A stretch of 64,000 bases of DNA from Nocardia sp. NBC_01327 (GTDB lineage Bacteria; Actinomycetota; Actinomycetes; Mycobacteriales; Mycobacteriaceae): contig NZ_CP108383.1 of the NCBI RefSeq assembly GCF_035958815.1, forward strand, positions 7,440,001 to 7,504,000, read 5' to 3'. Numbering within the stretch: position 1 is the first letter of the stretch; each line of letters starts with the position of its first letter. Of this stretch, positions 16,734 through 26,990 are shown one piece after another. Made by a program: the position numbers and the translations under genes. The notes beneath the pieces were generated by a model, which had not been told where the DNA came from, made no database searches, and saw nothing but the letters and a program-made list of their open reading frames with translations.

Positions 16734-19700
16734 GTGACAGCGACGCTCCATAAAGTGTTGGCCGGCAACGGCTACCTGTACTACCTACGCCACGTCGCGG
16801 CCGACGACGCCACCGACCGCGGCCCTGGGTCGCTCGCGGACTACTACTCAGCGCGCGGTGAATCACCGGGCCGCTGGCACGGCAAAGGTTTGGCGGCACT
16901 GGGACTTACCCCGGGACAACAGGTCACCGAAGCCCAGATGAAAGCCCTGTTCGGCGAAGGGAGACACCCGGATGCCGATCTCATTCAAGATCGAATCATC
17001 GATGCCGAGATCAGCAAAGGCGCCAAACCCAAAGATGCCCAGCGTGCCGCGGACCGTGCCACCCGGCTCGGCAACCTCTACCGCGTCTACGACCACCACA
17101 ACGCCTTCCGATCGCACTGCGCCGAGGCGTTCGTCGAACACAATGTTGCACACGGTGTTCACCGCTCCACAGCGATCCCCGACGGCATCCGCGCCCGGAT
17201 CCGCACCCGCGTGGCCACCCGTATGTTCACCGACGCCATCGGACGCGCACCACTCGATACACGGGAACTGTCCGGGTGGGTGGCCCGCAACTCACGCCCC
17301 AACTCGGCGGCGGTCGCCGGGTTCGACATCACGTTGAGCCCGGTCAAGAGCGTGTCCGCACTACGCGCGATCGCACCCTTGCAGGTCGCCGAGAAAATCG
17401 CCAAGGCCGATGATTTGGCGGCCGATGACGCGATCGGATGGCTCGAAACCCACGGAGTATTCACTCGGTTGGGGCGCAACGGGGTCCGGCAGGTGGACGT
17501 GGAAGGGATTGTCGCAGCACGCTTCTCGCACCGTGAATCACGGTGTGGTGACCCCGATTTCCACACACACGTGTTGATCGCCAACCGGGTGCGCACCCTG
17601 GATGGGCAGTGGCGCACCCTGGACGCGGCAGTCATCTACCGGTTGATGGTCACCGTCAGCGAGATCTACAACTCGCGTCTGGAACACCATCTGGAAGCCG
17701 AGCTGGGGTTGTCGTTCACCGAACGGCCCGGCACCGACCCGGCCAAGCGTCCGATCCGCGAAATAGTTGGCATGCCACTGGAGTTGATCGAATTCTGGTC
17801 ACAGCGCGATGCCGCGATCACCGCCCGCATCGGGCAACTCACGGCCCAGTTTCAGCGCGAGGTCGGGCGCGAACCGATCGCCAAGGAGGTGTTCGCCCTC
17901 ATGCAGCGCGCAACCCTCGAGACCCGCCCTGCCAAGCACCGATCCCGCTCCTGGGCGCAACAACGAGCGGACTGGCGCGCACAAGCGGAATCGGTTCTGG
18001 GAGGGCGAGAAGCATTGGTGCGCACGGTCTCCACGATCCTGTCGCATCGGCCGGCGTCGCGCACTCGATTCACTGTCGACGATGTCGCGCGAACCGCGCG
18101 AAGTGTGCTGGCCACGGTGTCGGCCCAGCGACCGACCTGGCAGTGGCACCACGTGCGCGCGGAAGCCGAACGGGCACTGCGCGGGCGGGTCGGCCGCGAC
18201 GACTGGGCCGACACCGTCGACAAGGTCATGGCCGAGGCGCTCTCACCGACTGAAGCGGTCGCTCGCGGTGACCCCGATCTGGCGGCCGAACCCGTGCTGC
18301 GGGAAACCCCGCAGATGTATCAACGCCTCGGCGGTGCCAGCGTCTACACCAGTGCCGCAGCCACGCCCTTCACCTCCGTCCATCGTTTGGATGTGACCGA
18401 GCGCCTGATCGAACTGTCCCTGCAACTCGGTGCCCGCACACTGCCCGAACATGTTGTCACCGAAGCGATCCGCGCCTACAACAGCGACCTCACCAACCGC
18501 GGGCGCCAACTCAACGCCGGACAGATGTCGGTGATCACAGAGTTCGCACGCTCGCCCTGGCACATCGCCACCACGAACGCGCCCGCCGGCGCGGGCAAAA
18601 CCACCGCGATGCGAGTGCTCGCCGACGCCTGGCGCAGTGGCGGTGGCACCGTCCTGGGATTGGCACCGACCGCCGCCGCCGCTGCCGTACTCGGTGAAGC
18701 GACCGGCGCCCGCGTCGAAACCGTCGACAAACTGCTCACCACGGTCCGCAACCACTCCCCCGCCACCGTCGCTGCCGCTGACCAGGACCGGCCTTTTCCG
18801 GCGCCGCTGCCGCAGTGGGTGCTCGACATCGATACGCGCACTGTGGTGATCGTCGATGAGCATGTACGCCTCGGTGATGACAAACGCCTGCAGCTGTTCG
18901 AATTCCTCCTCGCGCGCGGGGCGGCGGTGCGGTGTGTCGGCGATGATCACCAGCTCGCTCCGATCGAGGCGGGCGGGGCGGCGGCCGATGCCGCCGATGC
19001 CGCACGCGCCTCGACCCTGACTCATGTGGTCCGGTTCGCCTCGACCGCGGAAGCCTCGGCGAGTCTTCTTGTCCGCGAGGGTGATCCGTGCGCGCTCGGC
19101 TACTATCTCGATCACCAGCGCGTGCACTCCGGGGCTCCTGCCGCGGTGCGTGAGCAGGGCTACGCCGGGTGGATCGCCGACCACCTGCGCGGCCGCGACA
19201 CCGTGATGCTCGCCGCCACCCACGAGCTCGTCACCCAGCTGAACGATCAAGCTCGCGCCGACCGACTCGCGCGCGCAGACACTCCCGCCTCCCTCGAAAC
19301 AGCCGTGGCTGACGGGCTTTTCGCGTCCGTCGGCGACCTCGTCTGTACCCGCCACAACAACCCCCGCCTTCGTCTGGGCGAGCGGGACTGGGTCCGCAAC
19401 GGCTACCGCTGGACCGTCACCGACATCCACGCTGATGGCAGCATGACCGTCACCCATCTGCGCCCGGGCGGTCAACCGGGTCACAGCACGGTGTTGCCCA
19501 CTACCTATGTGCGCGAGCATGTACGGCTCGGCTACGCGGTAACCATCGACTCCGCGCAAGGCATCACCGCCGATACCTGCCACGTCGTGCTCGCCGGATT
19601 CGAATCCCGCAACCAGCTCTACGTCGCCATGACCCGCGGCGTCCTGGAAAACCATGTGTATGTTCCTACCGCGATCGACGGTAGCGAAGCCTCGTTCTGG

Positions 19701-22394
19701 ACCGAACCGGGCATGTTTCCCCGCACCGCCACCGAAGTGCTGCAACGCATCCTGGCCCGCGACGGCACCGGCAAATCCGCGCACACCGAACTCCGCGACG
19801 CCCTGAACCCGCACAACCGCCTCGGCCACGCCATCGACACCTACCTCGACGCACTCGGCGTCGCCGCAGAACACACCCTCGGCGCCGAAGGTCTCGCGAG
19901 CCTCGACACGCTCGCCGAACAGCTACACCCCGGGCTCCTCGACGCACCCGCCTACCCGGTTCTGCGCCAGCACCTGGCGATCCTCGCACTGTCCGGCGAC
20001 GACCCAGGCCAGGCATTGACCGCGGCGATCGCAGCCCGCGAACTCGACACCGCCGATGATCCCGCCGCAGTGCTGGACTGGCGCTTGAACGCCGGGCAAT
20101 CGCGCTTCTCTGATCCCGGGCCGCTGCCGTGGTTGCGGGGACTGCCGCGCCAGCTTCCCGACACACTCGCCAGCGAACACTTGCGCGCTCGTGCGCGCCT
20201 GATCATGGCTCTCGCCGATCAGATCCGTGCCGACGGCGGGTCGTGGACGGCCTCGACGGCGCCGATCTGGGCGCGACCGGTCCTGGGTAGTTCCGGATTG
20301 GCCTCCGATTTGGCCGTGTGGCGTGCCGGGCACCACACACCCGATACCGATATACGCCCTACCGGCCCAACAGGTCTCACCGCCGGTGAACGTGACCATC
20401 AACTGCTGTTGAACGCCCGCGTCACCGATACCCTCGGCGACCTGCACACCGCCTTGAATGCGTGGTCGCCGCTGATCAAACGGCTCGATGTTCGACTCCT
20501 CGACGATCCGTGGTGGCCTGTGCTGGCCGACAAACTCGACACCGCCGCCGGCGCCGGACTCGACGTCGACACCCTCCTCACCGCCGCCGCGACCCAACGT
20601 CCTCTGCCCGACGACATGCCCGCCGCGGCCCTCTGGTTCCGGCTCGGACTCGACCCCTCGGCACTCTCGCCCCAAGCCGGCGGCCCGAACCTTCAGCCCG
20701 AGTGGACTTCTCACCTACACCACCTACTCGGCGACCAGACCGCCGACCAGGTCCTCACCGACCCGGCATGGCCTCGCATCGTGGCCGCCGTCGACCACGG
20801 AACCGCGAACGGCTGGACACCCACGAACCTGCTCGACACCGCACACGAGCTCCTCATCGCAGCCCACACCGACAACACCAGCCAGCCTCGACCCGACCAA
20901 TTCGCCACCGCGCTCGCCTGGCGTATCGAAGCGCTCTTACATCCCACCATCCCCGAACACCGACCCGACCCCACCCGCACCGAAACCGAAAGCCCGTATT
21001 CCGCAGCAACTCTGGACACAACCATGACCGAACCAGCCCACGATCCGACCGCCGCAACAACACCGCACAACACCAACCGGCCATCGCGAACCGACCCCGA
21101 ATCCTCGGCCGATACCAGCACCGATACCGATGAACCCCTGCCGGAATCGCTGCGCACCATCGCAGAGTTAGTGCGTACCGGACGCCTCCAGGACGCGGGA
21201 ACCGCCATCAGAGCCGTGACACGCGAGGTATCCGACGAACAGATCCAAACCCTCGATCTCATCGCGACCACCCTCTACCGCAACAGCTTCCCTGTCGCCG
21301 CCGCCCGGCTTCGGTGGGCGGCCCAGCAATTCCCGCAGCATCGCGCGCTCATCGACGCCGCCACACCCCTCAGCGACCCGCACGTCTATCAGCCTGAGAC
21401 GTCCCCTCCAACGCCGAGCCGGGACGAACTCCGAAACCGTGCCGCACGCGACAACGACACTCGCCTCGACTCTCATCCCCAACGTCCCGCTGCGAGCCCT
21501 GCGGCGGCACACGCTGCGCGCGCAGCACAGGAGTACCTCGATTACCGCGCTGATGTCGACGACGCACCCCGTCACATGCCGGTGCCCGAGGGAGCACCGC
21601 ATCCCTATTACCAAGGCCGTCCTCAGAGGACGAGTGCTGACGGCTACCGACTCGACTACGACCTCGCCGCTATCCCTGACAGCCGCGGCTTCTGCTGCGT
21701 GCACTGCAGCATCGAACGCGCCGTCACCGACGCCCTCCCGACAAGCGCCCGCCGCAGCGACGACGGACTCTGTGCAGACTGCCGCGACAACAACACCGCC
21801 GGTATCCCCGACCACGACCCTGTCGACCACATTCGCGCACGCTGCGCACACATCAGCGACACCTACCCCGCCCCCGCAGCTTTGGCGATGCTGCGCCGGG
21901 ACTGGTCCAACGCCCGTACCCCACACGCCCGCGACGCGATCGCAGCTTGGGTCACTGAGCACCGTGTCCTCGAAACCGGCGAGCAATCAATCGGTATCGG
22001 CGCTGCGGCGGCCCTGTCGGAGGCGAGCGCCTCGGGCGCGCTGATAACTCTCACCGACGGTCAGATCGCTCACCGAGCAGCGGACATCGAGCGGCGTCTC
22101 GCGCTCGCTGACAGCGAAGCCATCCTCTACGGGCCAGCCCCGAAACCATTCGAGGCCACCGGCATCTCCGACGCCACCAACGCTTCCGACACCACCTGGC
22201 TCCAAGACGAACTAGCCCAATTACACACCGAACAGCTCCGGCGCACGCAACTCACACCCACTCAGGTTGCCACCGAGGACACCTTTCGCAGCGACTACAT
22301 CGAACAGCGCGCACCAGAATCAGTCGATTTCGACGTGTCCGCCGCCACGGAAGATCCTCTCCCCCACCAGATAGACACATCTCCCGAGTTGTGA
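16734..22394 (+). CDS. traA: MobF (TraA/TrwC-type) relaxase-helicase
   Basis: 1886 residues. The N-terminal relaxase domain (about 1-400) has candidate catalytic tyrosines Y14, Y16 and Y17 and the three-His metal site H266, H277, H279 (F-H-T-H-V-L-I-A-N). It should nick oriT and stay bound to the 5' end. A RecD-like superfamily 1 helicase follows: Walker A A-P-A-G-A-G-K-T-T at 616-624, V-D-E-H near 707, G-D-D-H-Q-L-A-P-I, and a late S-A-Q-G-I-T and A-M-T-R-G. The canonical D-E-A of motif II is D-E-H. The C-terminal third is helical and ends with a zinc-finger block (C-C-V-H-C, then D-G-L-C-A-D-C-R at about 1650-1690) also present in the product of 14711-16150. GTG at 16734 is the only sensible start; ATG at 16732 and 16726 are out of frame. 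No coupling protein was seen on this side. Confidence 0.92.
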   Translation: MTATLHKVLAGNGYLYYLRHVAADDATDRGPGSLADYYSARGESPGRWHGKGLAALGLTPGQQVTEAQMKALFGEGRHPDADLIQDRIIDAEISKGAKPKDAQRAADRATRLGNLYRVYDHHNAFRSHCAEAFVEHNVAHGVHRSTAIPDGIRARIRTRVATRMFTDAIGRAPLDTRELSGWVARNSRPNSAAVAGFDITLSPVKSVSALRAIAPLQVAEKIAKADDLAADDAIGWLETHGVFTRLGRNGVRQVDVEGIVAARFSHRESRCGDPDFHTHVLIANRVRTLDGQWRTLDAAVIYRLMVTVSEIYNSRLEHHLEAELGLSFTERPGTDPAKRPIREIVGMPLELIEFWSQRDAAITARIGQLTAQFQREVGREPIAKEVFALMQRATLETRPAKHRSRSWAQQRADWRAQAESVLGGREALVRTVSTILSHRPASRTRFTVDDVARTARSVLATVSAQRPTWQWHHVRAEAERALRGRVGRDDWADTVDKVMAEALSPTEAVARGDPDLAAEPVLRETPQMYQRLGGASVYTSAAATPFTSVHRLDVTERLIELSLQLGARTLPEHVVTEAIRAYNSDLTNRGRQLNAGQMSVITEFARSPWHIATTNAPAGAGKTTAMRVLADAWRSGGGTVLGLAPTAAAAAVLGEATGARVETVDKLLTTVRNHSPATVAAADQDRPFPAPLPQWVLDIDTRTVVIVDEHVRLGDDKRLQLFEFLLARGAAVRCVGDDHQLAPIEAGGAAADAADAARASTLTHVVRFASTAEASASLLVREGDPCALGYYLDHQRVHSGAPAAVREQGYAGWIADHLRGRDTVMLAATHELVTQLNDQARADRLARADTPASLETAVADGLFASVGDLVCTRHNNPRLRLGERDWVRNGYRWTVTDIHADGSMTVTHLRPGGQPGHSTVLPTTYVREHVRLGYAVTIDSAQGITADTCHVVLAGFESRNQLYVAMTRGVLENHVYVPTAIDGSEASFWTEPGMFPRTATEVLQRILARDGTGKSAHTELRDALNPHNRLGHAIDTYLDALGVAAEHTLGAEGLASLDTLAEQLHPGLLDAPAYPVLRQHLAILALSGDDPGQALTAAIAARELDTADDPAAVLDWRLNAGQSRFSDPGPLPWLRGLPRQLPDTLASEHLRARARLIMALADQIRADGGSWTASTAPIWARPVLGSSGLASDLAVWRAGHHTPDTDIRPTGPTGLTAGERDHQLLLNARVTDTLGDLHTALNAWSPLIKRLDVRLLDDPWWPVLADKLDTAAGAGLDVDTLLTAAATQRPLPDDMPAAALWFRLGLDPSALSPQAGGPNLQPEWTSHLHHLLGDQTADQVLTDPAWPRIVAAVDHGTANGWTPTNLLDTAHELLIAAHTDNTSQPRPDQFATALAWRIEALLHPTIPEHRPDPTRTETESPYSAATLDTTMTEPAHDPTAATTPHNTNRPSRTDPESSADTSTDTDEPLPESLRTIAELVRTGRLQDAGTAIRAVTREVSDEQIQTLDLIATTLYRNSFPVAAARLRWAAQQFPQHRALIDAATPLSDPHVYQPETSPPTPSRDELRNRAARDNDTRLDSHPQRPAASPAAAHAARAAQEYLDYRADVDDAPRHMPVPEGAPHPYYQGRPQRTSADGYRLDYDLAAIPDSRGFCCVHCSIERAVTDALPTSARRSDDGLCADCRDNNTAGIPDHDPVDHIRARCAHISDTYPAPAALAMLRRDWSNARTPHARDAIAAWVTEHRVLETGEQSIGIGAAAALSEASASGALITLTDGQIAHRAADIERRLALADSEAILYGPAPKPFEATGISDATNASDTTWLQDELAQLHTEQLRRTQLTPTQVATEDTFRSDYIEQRAPESVDFDVSAATEDPLPHQIDTSPEL

Positions 22395-22508
22395 ATTCGC
22401 CGCAACCCCCATCGGGGGGACAGCACCGAAGGCACGAATACTGATCGCTGAACCGCCGAAGTTGAGAGACGAAGAAGGTGACAGACCGCTTCGGTAAGGT
22501 TCGCCGCT

Positions 22509-23081
22509 ATGCGGCCTGCCACTGCGGTCGTCGCGGACCTCATCACGGGTATCTCTCCCTTCGATGATCTCGAACGACACCACATCACAACAACCTTGGA
22601 TTGGCTTGGATCGACCGACGATATCTTCCGGCGGGCCAAGCCAGGCATCCCGTCACCACACCTTGCCGTCTACATGGTCATGGTCGATCCCGAGGCTCGA
22701 GGGGTGTACCTCGGCCAGCATCGCCTGGCCGGACTGCACCTACCGATGGGCGGGCACGTCGAGGCTGACGAACACCCGTTAGATGCGGCCCGGCGGGAAG
22801 TCGGTGAAGAACTCGGTATCGAAGCCGAATTCGATGTGGTGGGCCAGCAACCGCTACTGCTCACCAGCGGCACCGTCGGCAGCACGCCGCGCCATACCGA
22901 CATTTCGTTGTGGTACGTGATCCACGGTATTCGCGCGCGCCAGTACACACTCGACCCCGGCGAGTTCGACGGTGGGCGATGGTGGGATCTGGACCCATAC
23001 GGCCTGCCGGCCACGGATCCACACCTGCCCCGATTTCTCCGCAAGCTCGACAGCATCCTGCTGCCCGAGACACGCCGATGA
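22509..23081 (+). CDS. Nudix hydrolase
   Basis: 190 residues. The Nudix box is complete, G-G-H-V-E-A-D-E with seven residues to R-E-V-G-E-E-L-G-I, binding the metal that hydrolyses a nucleoside diphosphate linked to another group. Substrate is not predictable; the domain sits in residues 55-150. It begins the plus-strand group 22.5-25.4 kb, separated by 114 bases from the relaxase and by 155 bases from the next gene. It marks the end of the conjugation genes and may belong with the metabolic genes to its right. Confidence 0.85.
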   Translation: MRPATAVVADLITGISPFDDLERHHITTTLDWLGSTDDIFRRAKPGIPSPHLAVYMVMVDPEARGVYLGQHRLAGLHLPMGGHVEADEHPLDAARREVGEELGIEAEFDVVGQQPLLLTSGTVGSTPRHTDISLWYVIHGIRARQYTLDPGEFDGGRWWDLDPYGLPATDPHLPRFLRKLDSILLPETRR

Positions 23082-23236
23082 GCAAATCGGGTGATGCTAC
23101 TTCGATGGGCCAGCTCTGCAGATGCTCAGCCATCGACATGTGCAGAAGCCGTGCTGTCAGGAGGTCGCTCGATTCGCCAGACTGCAGAGGCTGCTGCGTG
23201 TGCATGTGGCGGAAAATCGGACGATGATTGATTCGC

Positions 23237-24370
23237 ATGGGAAACGAACACCACACGCTGGAGTTGGCCACCGCGATGATGCCGACAATGTTGAAGCAGT
23301 TGGGCGAGCTGGTGGAGTGCGAATCCCCCTCGAATTCCCCTGAGGCTCTGCGTAACTGCGCCCAGCTGCTGGCACCCTGGCTAGAGAAAGCCCTTGGTCG
23401 ACCCGTAGATCTCGTGTGGTCCGGAGAAAACGTGCACCTGGTAGCCCAGGCGCAGCATCCCCGCGTGTTGGTCGTTGGGCATTTCGATACGGTCTGGCCC
23501 TTGGGAACGATCACTGAATGGCGATTCGAAATCTCGGACGACGGCATCGCTACAGGCCCCGGAGTCTTCGATATGAAGGCGGGCATTGTGCAACTGCTCG
23601 CCGCACTGGAGCTGATGGTCGATGCCTCTGCTGTGAGCGTGGTGCTGACCAGCGATGAAGAAACCGGGTCAGCGACCTCATGGCCGCTGATCGAGCAGCA
23701 GGCCAAGCTCGCTGGCGTCGCACTTGTCTGTGAACCAAGCGCGGACGGTGGTGCAGTGAAGGTCGCCCGCAAGGGCATCGCGAACTATCAGGTAAAAGTG
23801 CACGGCAAAGCAGCTCACTCCGGCCTAGAGCCTGCGCTCGGTGTCAATGCCGGCGTCGAGCTGGCGCACCAGATCCTCGCGATCAATAACCTGGGCAGCG
23901 GTGATACGACGGTGACCCCCACCATGTTCTCGGCCGGTACAGCCACCAACGTCGTCCCTGAGTTCGCTATGTGCCACGTCGATGTGCGCGCCTGGACTCG
24001 CTCCGACCTCGAAGACGTTGATGACGCGATGGCAGCCTTGAAACCTCATGTCGAGGGCGCGCGGGTGGTTGTCGAGGGCGGTATCGAACGGCCGCCATTC
24101 GAACCGGCGTTGGGGGTGAACGTCTTCGCGGATGCGGCGGCGGCCGCGTGGGAGCTTGGCTTGGCGCCGTTGGCCGCCACCCGATCCGCAGGCGGATCGG
24201 ACGCGAATCTCATTGCCGCGATCGGAGTTCCGACCCTGGATGGGCTCGGCGCTCTCGGCGCGCATCCTCATGGGCGTGGGGAACGTGTCGATGTGACCGT
24301 GATGGGAGAACGCGCAGCTCTCCTGTCCACGCTGTTGCATCGCCTGTCGAATCGCTCGCCAGGGCGGTAG
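23237..24370 (+). CDS. M20 family metallopeptidase (glutamate carboxypeptidase-like)
   Basis: 377 residues of the M20A zinc peptidase family, which cleave amide bonds of small peptides or acyl-amino acids. Metal and catalytic residues are in place: H82 in G-H-F-D-T, D112 in G-V-F-D-M-K-A-G, catalytic E141 and metal E142 in S-D-E-E-T-G-S, and the last His in G-A-H-P-H-G-R-G-E. The dimerisation domain (K-A-A-H-S-G) lies in the middle. No signal peptide, so it is cytoplasmic. ATG at 23237 preferred; the in-frame TTG at 23228 is less likely. Twelve bases separate it from the SDR gene, so they form an operon. Carboxypeptidase G2-like enzymes are the nearest group by eye. Confidence 0.85.
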   Translation: MGNEHHTLELATAMMPTMLKQLGELVECESPSNSPEALRNCAQLLAPWLEKALGRPVDLVWSGENVHLVAQAQHPRVLVVGHFDTVWPLGTITEWRFEISDDGIATGPGVFDMKAGIVQLLAALELMVDASAVSVVLTSDEETGSATSWPLIEQQAKLAGVALVCEPSADGGAVKVARKGIANYQVKVHGKAAHSGLEPALGVNAGVELAHQILAINNLGSGDTTVTPTMFSAGTATNVVPEFAMCHVDVRAWTRSDLEDVDDAMAALKPHVEGARVVVEGGIERPPFEPALGVNVFADAAAAAWELGLAPLAATRSAGGSDANLIAAIGVPTLDGLGALGAHPHGRGERVDVTVMGERAALLSTLLHRLSNRSPGR

Positions 24371-24382
24371 CGCTCGACCACA

Positions 24383-25432
24383 ATGGTTGTGGTGACGCGG
24401 ATTTTGGTGTTGGGCGGAAGTTGGTTTCTCGGTCGAACGGTCGCTGAGCAAGCGGTCTCCGACGGAATGGAGGTCACCACATTCCGGCGTGGTCAATCCG
24501 GCAGCGACGCCGACGGCGTCACCCTGATCCGAGGCGATCGCACCGACCCTGCCGATCTCGCGCGATTGGCCAAAGGGGGACCGTACGACGCGGTCATCGA
24601 CACATCCAGTTATGTTCCGCGCGAAACCCTGGCGGTGGCAAGAGCTTTGGAGCCGGCCGCCGCACGGTACGTGCTGATCTCCTCCGTGTCGGTGTACCAG
24701 GGTTGGCCGCTGGAGCCATTGACGGAGAAATCGCCGATCTTGCAGTGCCCGCCCGACGCTGGACCCGATTACGGCTACGACGGCGATCCCGGACCGTCCA
24801 CTTATGGGTTCGGCAAGGCCGGATGTGAAGGGGCGGTGTTGCAGGTCTTCTGCGCGGATCGGTCGGTGATCCTGCGCCCTGGGGTGATCCTCGGCCCCCA
24901 CGAATACGTGGGCCGCCTGCAGTGGTGGCTGCAGCGCATGCAACGCGGCGGCCGCGTCCTTGCCCCCGGCAATCCGCAGCGCCCGATCCAGCCGGTCGAC
25001 GTGCGTGACGTCGCAATATTCGCGCTGCATACCGCCGCCGAGCAGCCGGGGATCTTCAATGTCACCGCAGGTGGCCACGAAACGATGGGCGACATGCTCG
25101 ATGCCTGCAATCGAGCTGTCAGTGGCACGGGACAGCTGGAATGGGTGACGGACGAGCAATGGCTCGCCGGTCAAGGCGTCGCGCAATGGACCGGACTTCC
25201 GCTGTGGCGCACATACCGAGGCGCATGGGCGGTCGATTCTGAGCGCGCACGGGCAGCAGGGTTCAGCAACCGGCGTATCGGCGACACCGTCGCCGATACC
25301 TGGCGGTGGCTGAAGGACGGCGGCGCCTCAATCGTCCACGAACGAGCGGGTGAACTAGGGATCTCACCGGACCATGAAGAGGCGATCCTGCGCCTGTGGG
25401 ACGCCTACCAGCTCGATCACTGCGGTATCTGA
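24383..25432 (+). CDS. NAD-dependent epimerase/dehydratase (extended SDR)
   Basis: 349 residues with an N-terminal Rossmann fold (L-V-L-G-G-S-W-F-L-G, residues 8-17, a variant of GxxGxxG) and the acidic-to-basic switch T-F-R-R-G that often prefers NADP. The catalytic region has S-S-V-S-V-Y then S-T-Y-G-F-G-K, with Tyr and Lys spaced as Y-x3-K. R-P-G-V-I-L-G-P-H-E follows. The family includes nucleotide-sugar epimerases and reductases; the substrate here is unknown. It ends six bases before the convergent regulator gene. It may act with the M20 enzyme encoded immediately upstream. Confidence 0.8.
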   Translation: MVVVTRILVLGGSWFLGRTVAEQAVSDGMEVTTFRRGQSGSDADGVTLIRGDRTDPADLARLAKGGPYDAVIDTSSYVPRETLAVARALEPAAARYVLISSVSVYQGWPLEPLTEKSPILQCPPDAGPDYGYDGDPGPSTYGFGKAGCEGAVLQVFCADRSVILRPGVILGPHEYVGRLQWWLQRMQRGGRVLAPGNPQRPIQPVDVRDVAIFALHTAAEQPGIFNVTAGGHETMGDMLDACNRAVSGTGQLEWVTDEQWLAGQGVAQWTGLPLWRTYRGAWAVDSERARAAGFSNRRIGDTVADTWRWLKDGGASIVHERAGELGISPDHEEAILRLWDAYQLDHCGI

Positions 25433-25438
25433 CGGCGA

Positions 25439-26725
25439 TTACGGATTCAAGGCGCGTGGCGCTGCCATTCGTGCCAGGCTGGTAGAGGTGAAATTCTCGA
25501 TCGCGTCGCCGAGATCGCGGGCTTCGAGGGCACCTCGGTAGTGGGTGGTGCCCAGCATGCGCGCCAGCGCGTGCAGGCGCTGGGCTATCGCTTCGGTGCG
25601 GCGCGCAGGTGCAAGCTCGAACACCGAGATGAGCGCCGCTTGAGCGCCCGCCAAGTCGCCCCGCAGTGCACGGGCGGCACCTAGATCGACCTGTGCGCCG
25701 ACAGCTCCGGCTGCCCACCGCTCTTCCTCTGGGATGGCCGCGAACAGTGCGACGGCGTCCTGGGCTTCGTGTTCAGCTTGGTCACCGTCGGCGAGAGCGA
25801 CGTAGGAAGCGCCCGCGCACAGGCCGCGCCGGGCCCTGTCGAAGGCGAGCTCGCCTCCGATGTCGTCGAGGAAGGCGTCGCCGCCGGCGCGGTCGAGTTC
25901 GTTGCTGGCGGCCGCGAGCTCGGCGCGCACTTCACCGCGCGCGCCGATCATTGCCAGGGAGCGGGCGTGCACGCTGTGCAGTCGTGCTTTCGCTGTTCCG
26001 ATCGGTGCCACTTCAATCGCTCGCGCGGCGATTGCGACGGCCCCGCGCGGGTGCCCCGACCAGAACATGGCGGTGACCTGCAGGGCACGTGCCCATGCCT
26101 GTAATGAGGGGTGGTCGATGACAGAGCCGTAGGTGTGCGCGGCACGTGCCTGCTCGGCGGCGGCCCCGAGCAATCCCAGATCCCAGCTCACCGACGACAG
26201 CAGGCCGCACACCTGGCCTGCGATCAAATACAGCTGGGCCTGCTGCAACGGCTTGTGAGTGCGATCAATTTGGTTGTATACGGTGTCGCGCAGCGCCACC
26301 AGATCCGACAGCATCTCCAATGGGGGAGTCACGTAATAGGCACGTGCCGCATACTCCGCAGCCGCATGTAGATGCTCGAGGACCGAAGGGTCCAGCGCCG
26401 CAGCCGCAGCGATGGCATGACTCACCGATTCGCGTCCGGCATTCACAGCGAGCTCCGTTTCATTGATGGATCGATGCTGAAAGCGAGGCGGGCCCAGCAG
26501 CTGCGCGACAGGCTCCTGAAACCACGCCTCGAGAACAAGCTGCGACTCTCCACGGGGAACCCCGGGAACACCCCCGAGCCACCTCTTGGCTTGACTGAGC
26601 GACACCTCGAGCCTCTTGCCCAGCTTCTTCTCGGCGCGGACAGAGAACTCGCGCTGAAAAGCAGGGACCGACAGCCGTCTCTGCGACGTGAGTTGTTCCA
26701 ACCGGGTACGCGGCTGCTTGTTCAT
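25439..26725 (-). CDS. TPR-type transcriptional regulator
   Basis: 428 residues of a type common in Streptomyces and Nocardia: a short N-terminal DNA-binding region (residues 1-75, with L-S-Q-A-K-R-W-L-G-G) followed by about 330 residues of helical TPR-like repeats rich in A-A-E-x-A-R. Such proteins often control adjacent specialised-metabolism genes and may sense a small molecule or peptide through the TPR part. It is divergent from the operon starting at 26,991. Upstream are an inverted GGGAT/ATCCC pair at 26751-26766 and the direct repeats at 26801-26829, candidate operators. Likely local regulator of the 27-35 kb cluster, by position. Confidence 0.78.
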   Translation of the reverse strand: MNKQPRTRLEQLTSQRRLSVPAFQREFSVRAEKKLGKRLEVSLSQAKRWLGGVPGVPRGESQLVLEAWFQEPVAQLLGPPRFQHRSINETELAVNAGRESVSHAIAAAAALDPSVLEHLHAAAEYAARAYYVTPPLEMLSDLVALRDTVYNQIDRTHKPLQQAQLYLIAGQVCGLLSSVSWDLGLLGAAAEQARAAHTYGSVIDHPSLQAWARALQVTAMFWSGHPRGAVAIAARAIEVAPIGTAKARLHSVHARSLAMIGARGEVRAELAAASNELDRAGGDAFLDDIGGELAFDRARRGLCAGASYVALADGDQAEHEAQDAVALFAAIPEEERWAAGAVGAQVDLGAARALRGDLAGAQAALISVFELAPARRTEAIAQRLHALARMLGTTHYRGALEARDLGDAIENFTSTSLARMAAPRALNP

Positions 26726-26800
26726 CCTGACCTCCGCTCAATCCAAGGTAGGGATATTTCATCCCGAAAGGCGAGAGCTGGGGAGCAAATGAGCCGGTCA

Positions 26801-26829
26801 TGAACCGAGATGGACCGAAAATGGACCGC
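26801..26829. promoter_or_regulatory. Three phased ATGRACCG repeats
   Basis: ATGAACCG at 26801, ATGGACCG at 26811 and ATGGACCG at 26822 lie 10-11 bases apart, that is, on one face of the helix, 75-105 bases upstream of the divergent regulator start. This is the layout of an operator for a multimeric regulator. Confidence 0.5.
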
Positions 26830-26990
26830 TAACGAACCCTGGTGCTGAGCGAGAGTGACACACAGCACTCGGTACCGGGAACCGCGATCACCTCATCGGC
26901 GCGATAGTGCATCGCCGCCAGGCTGAACCACCGCGCCGGCGATGCCCCCCGCACCGGGTGCTACCGATTAGCGCCCCTGGGGAGGTTGTC

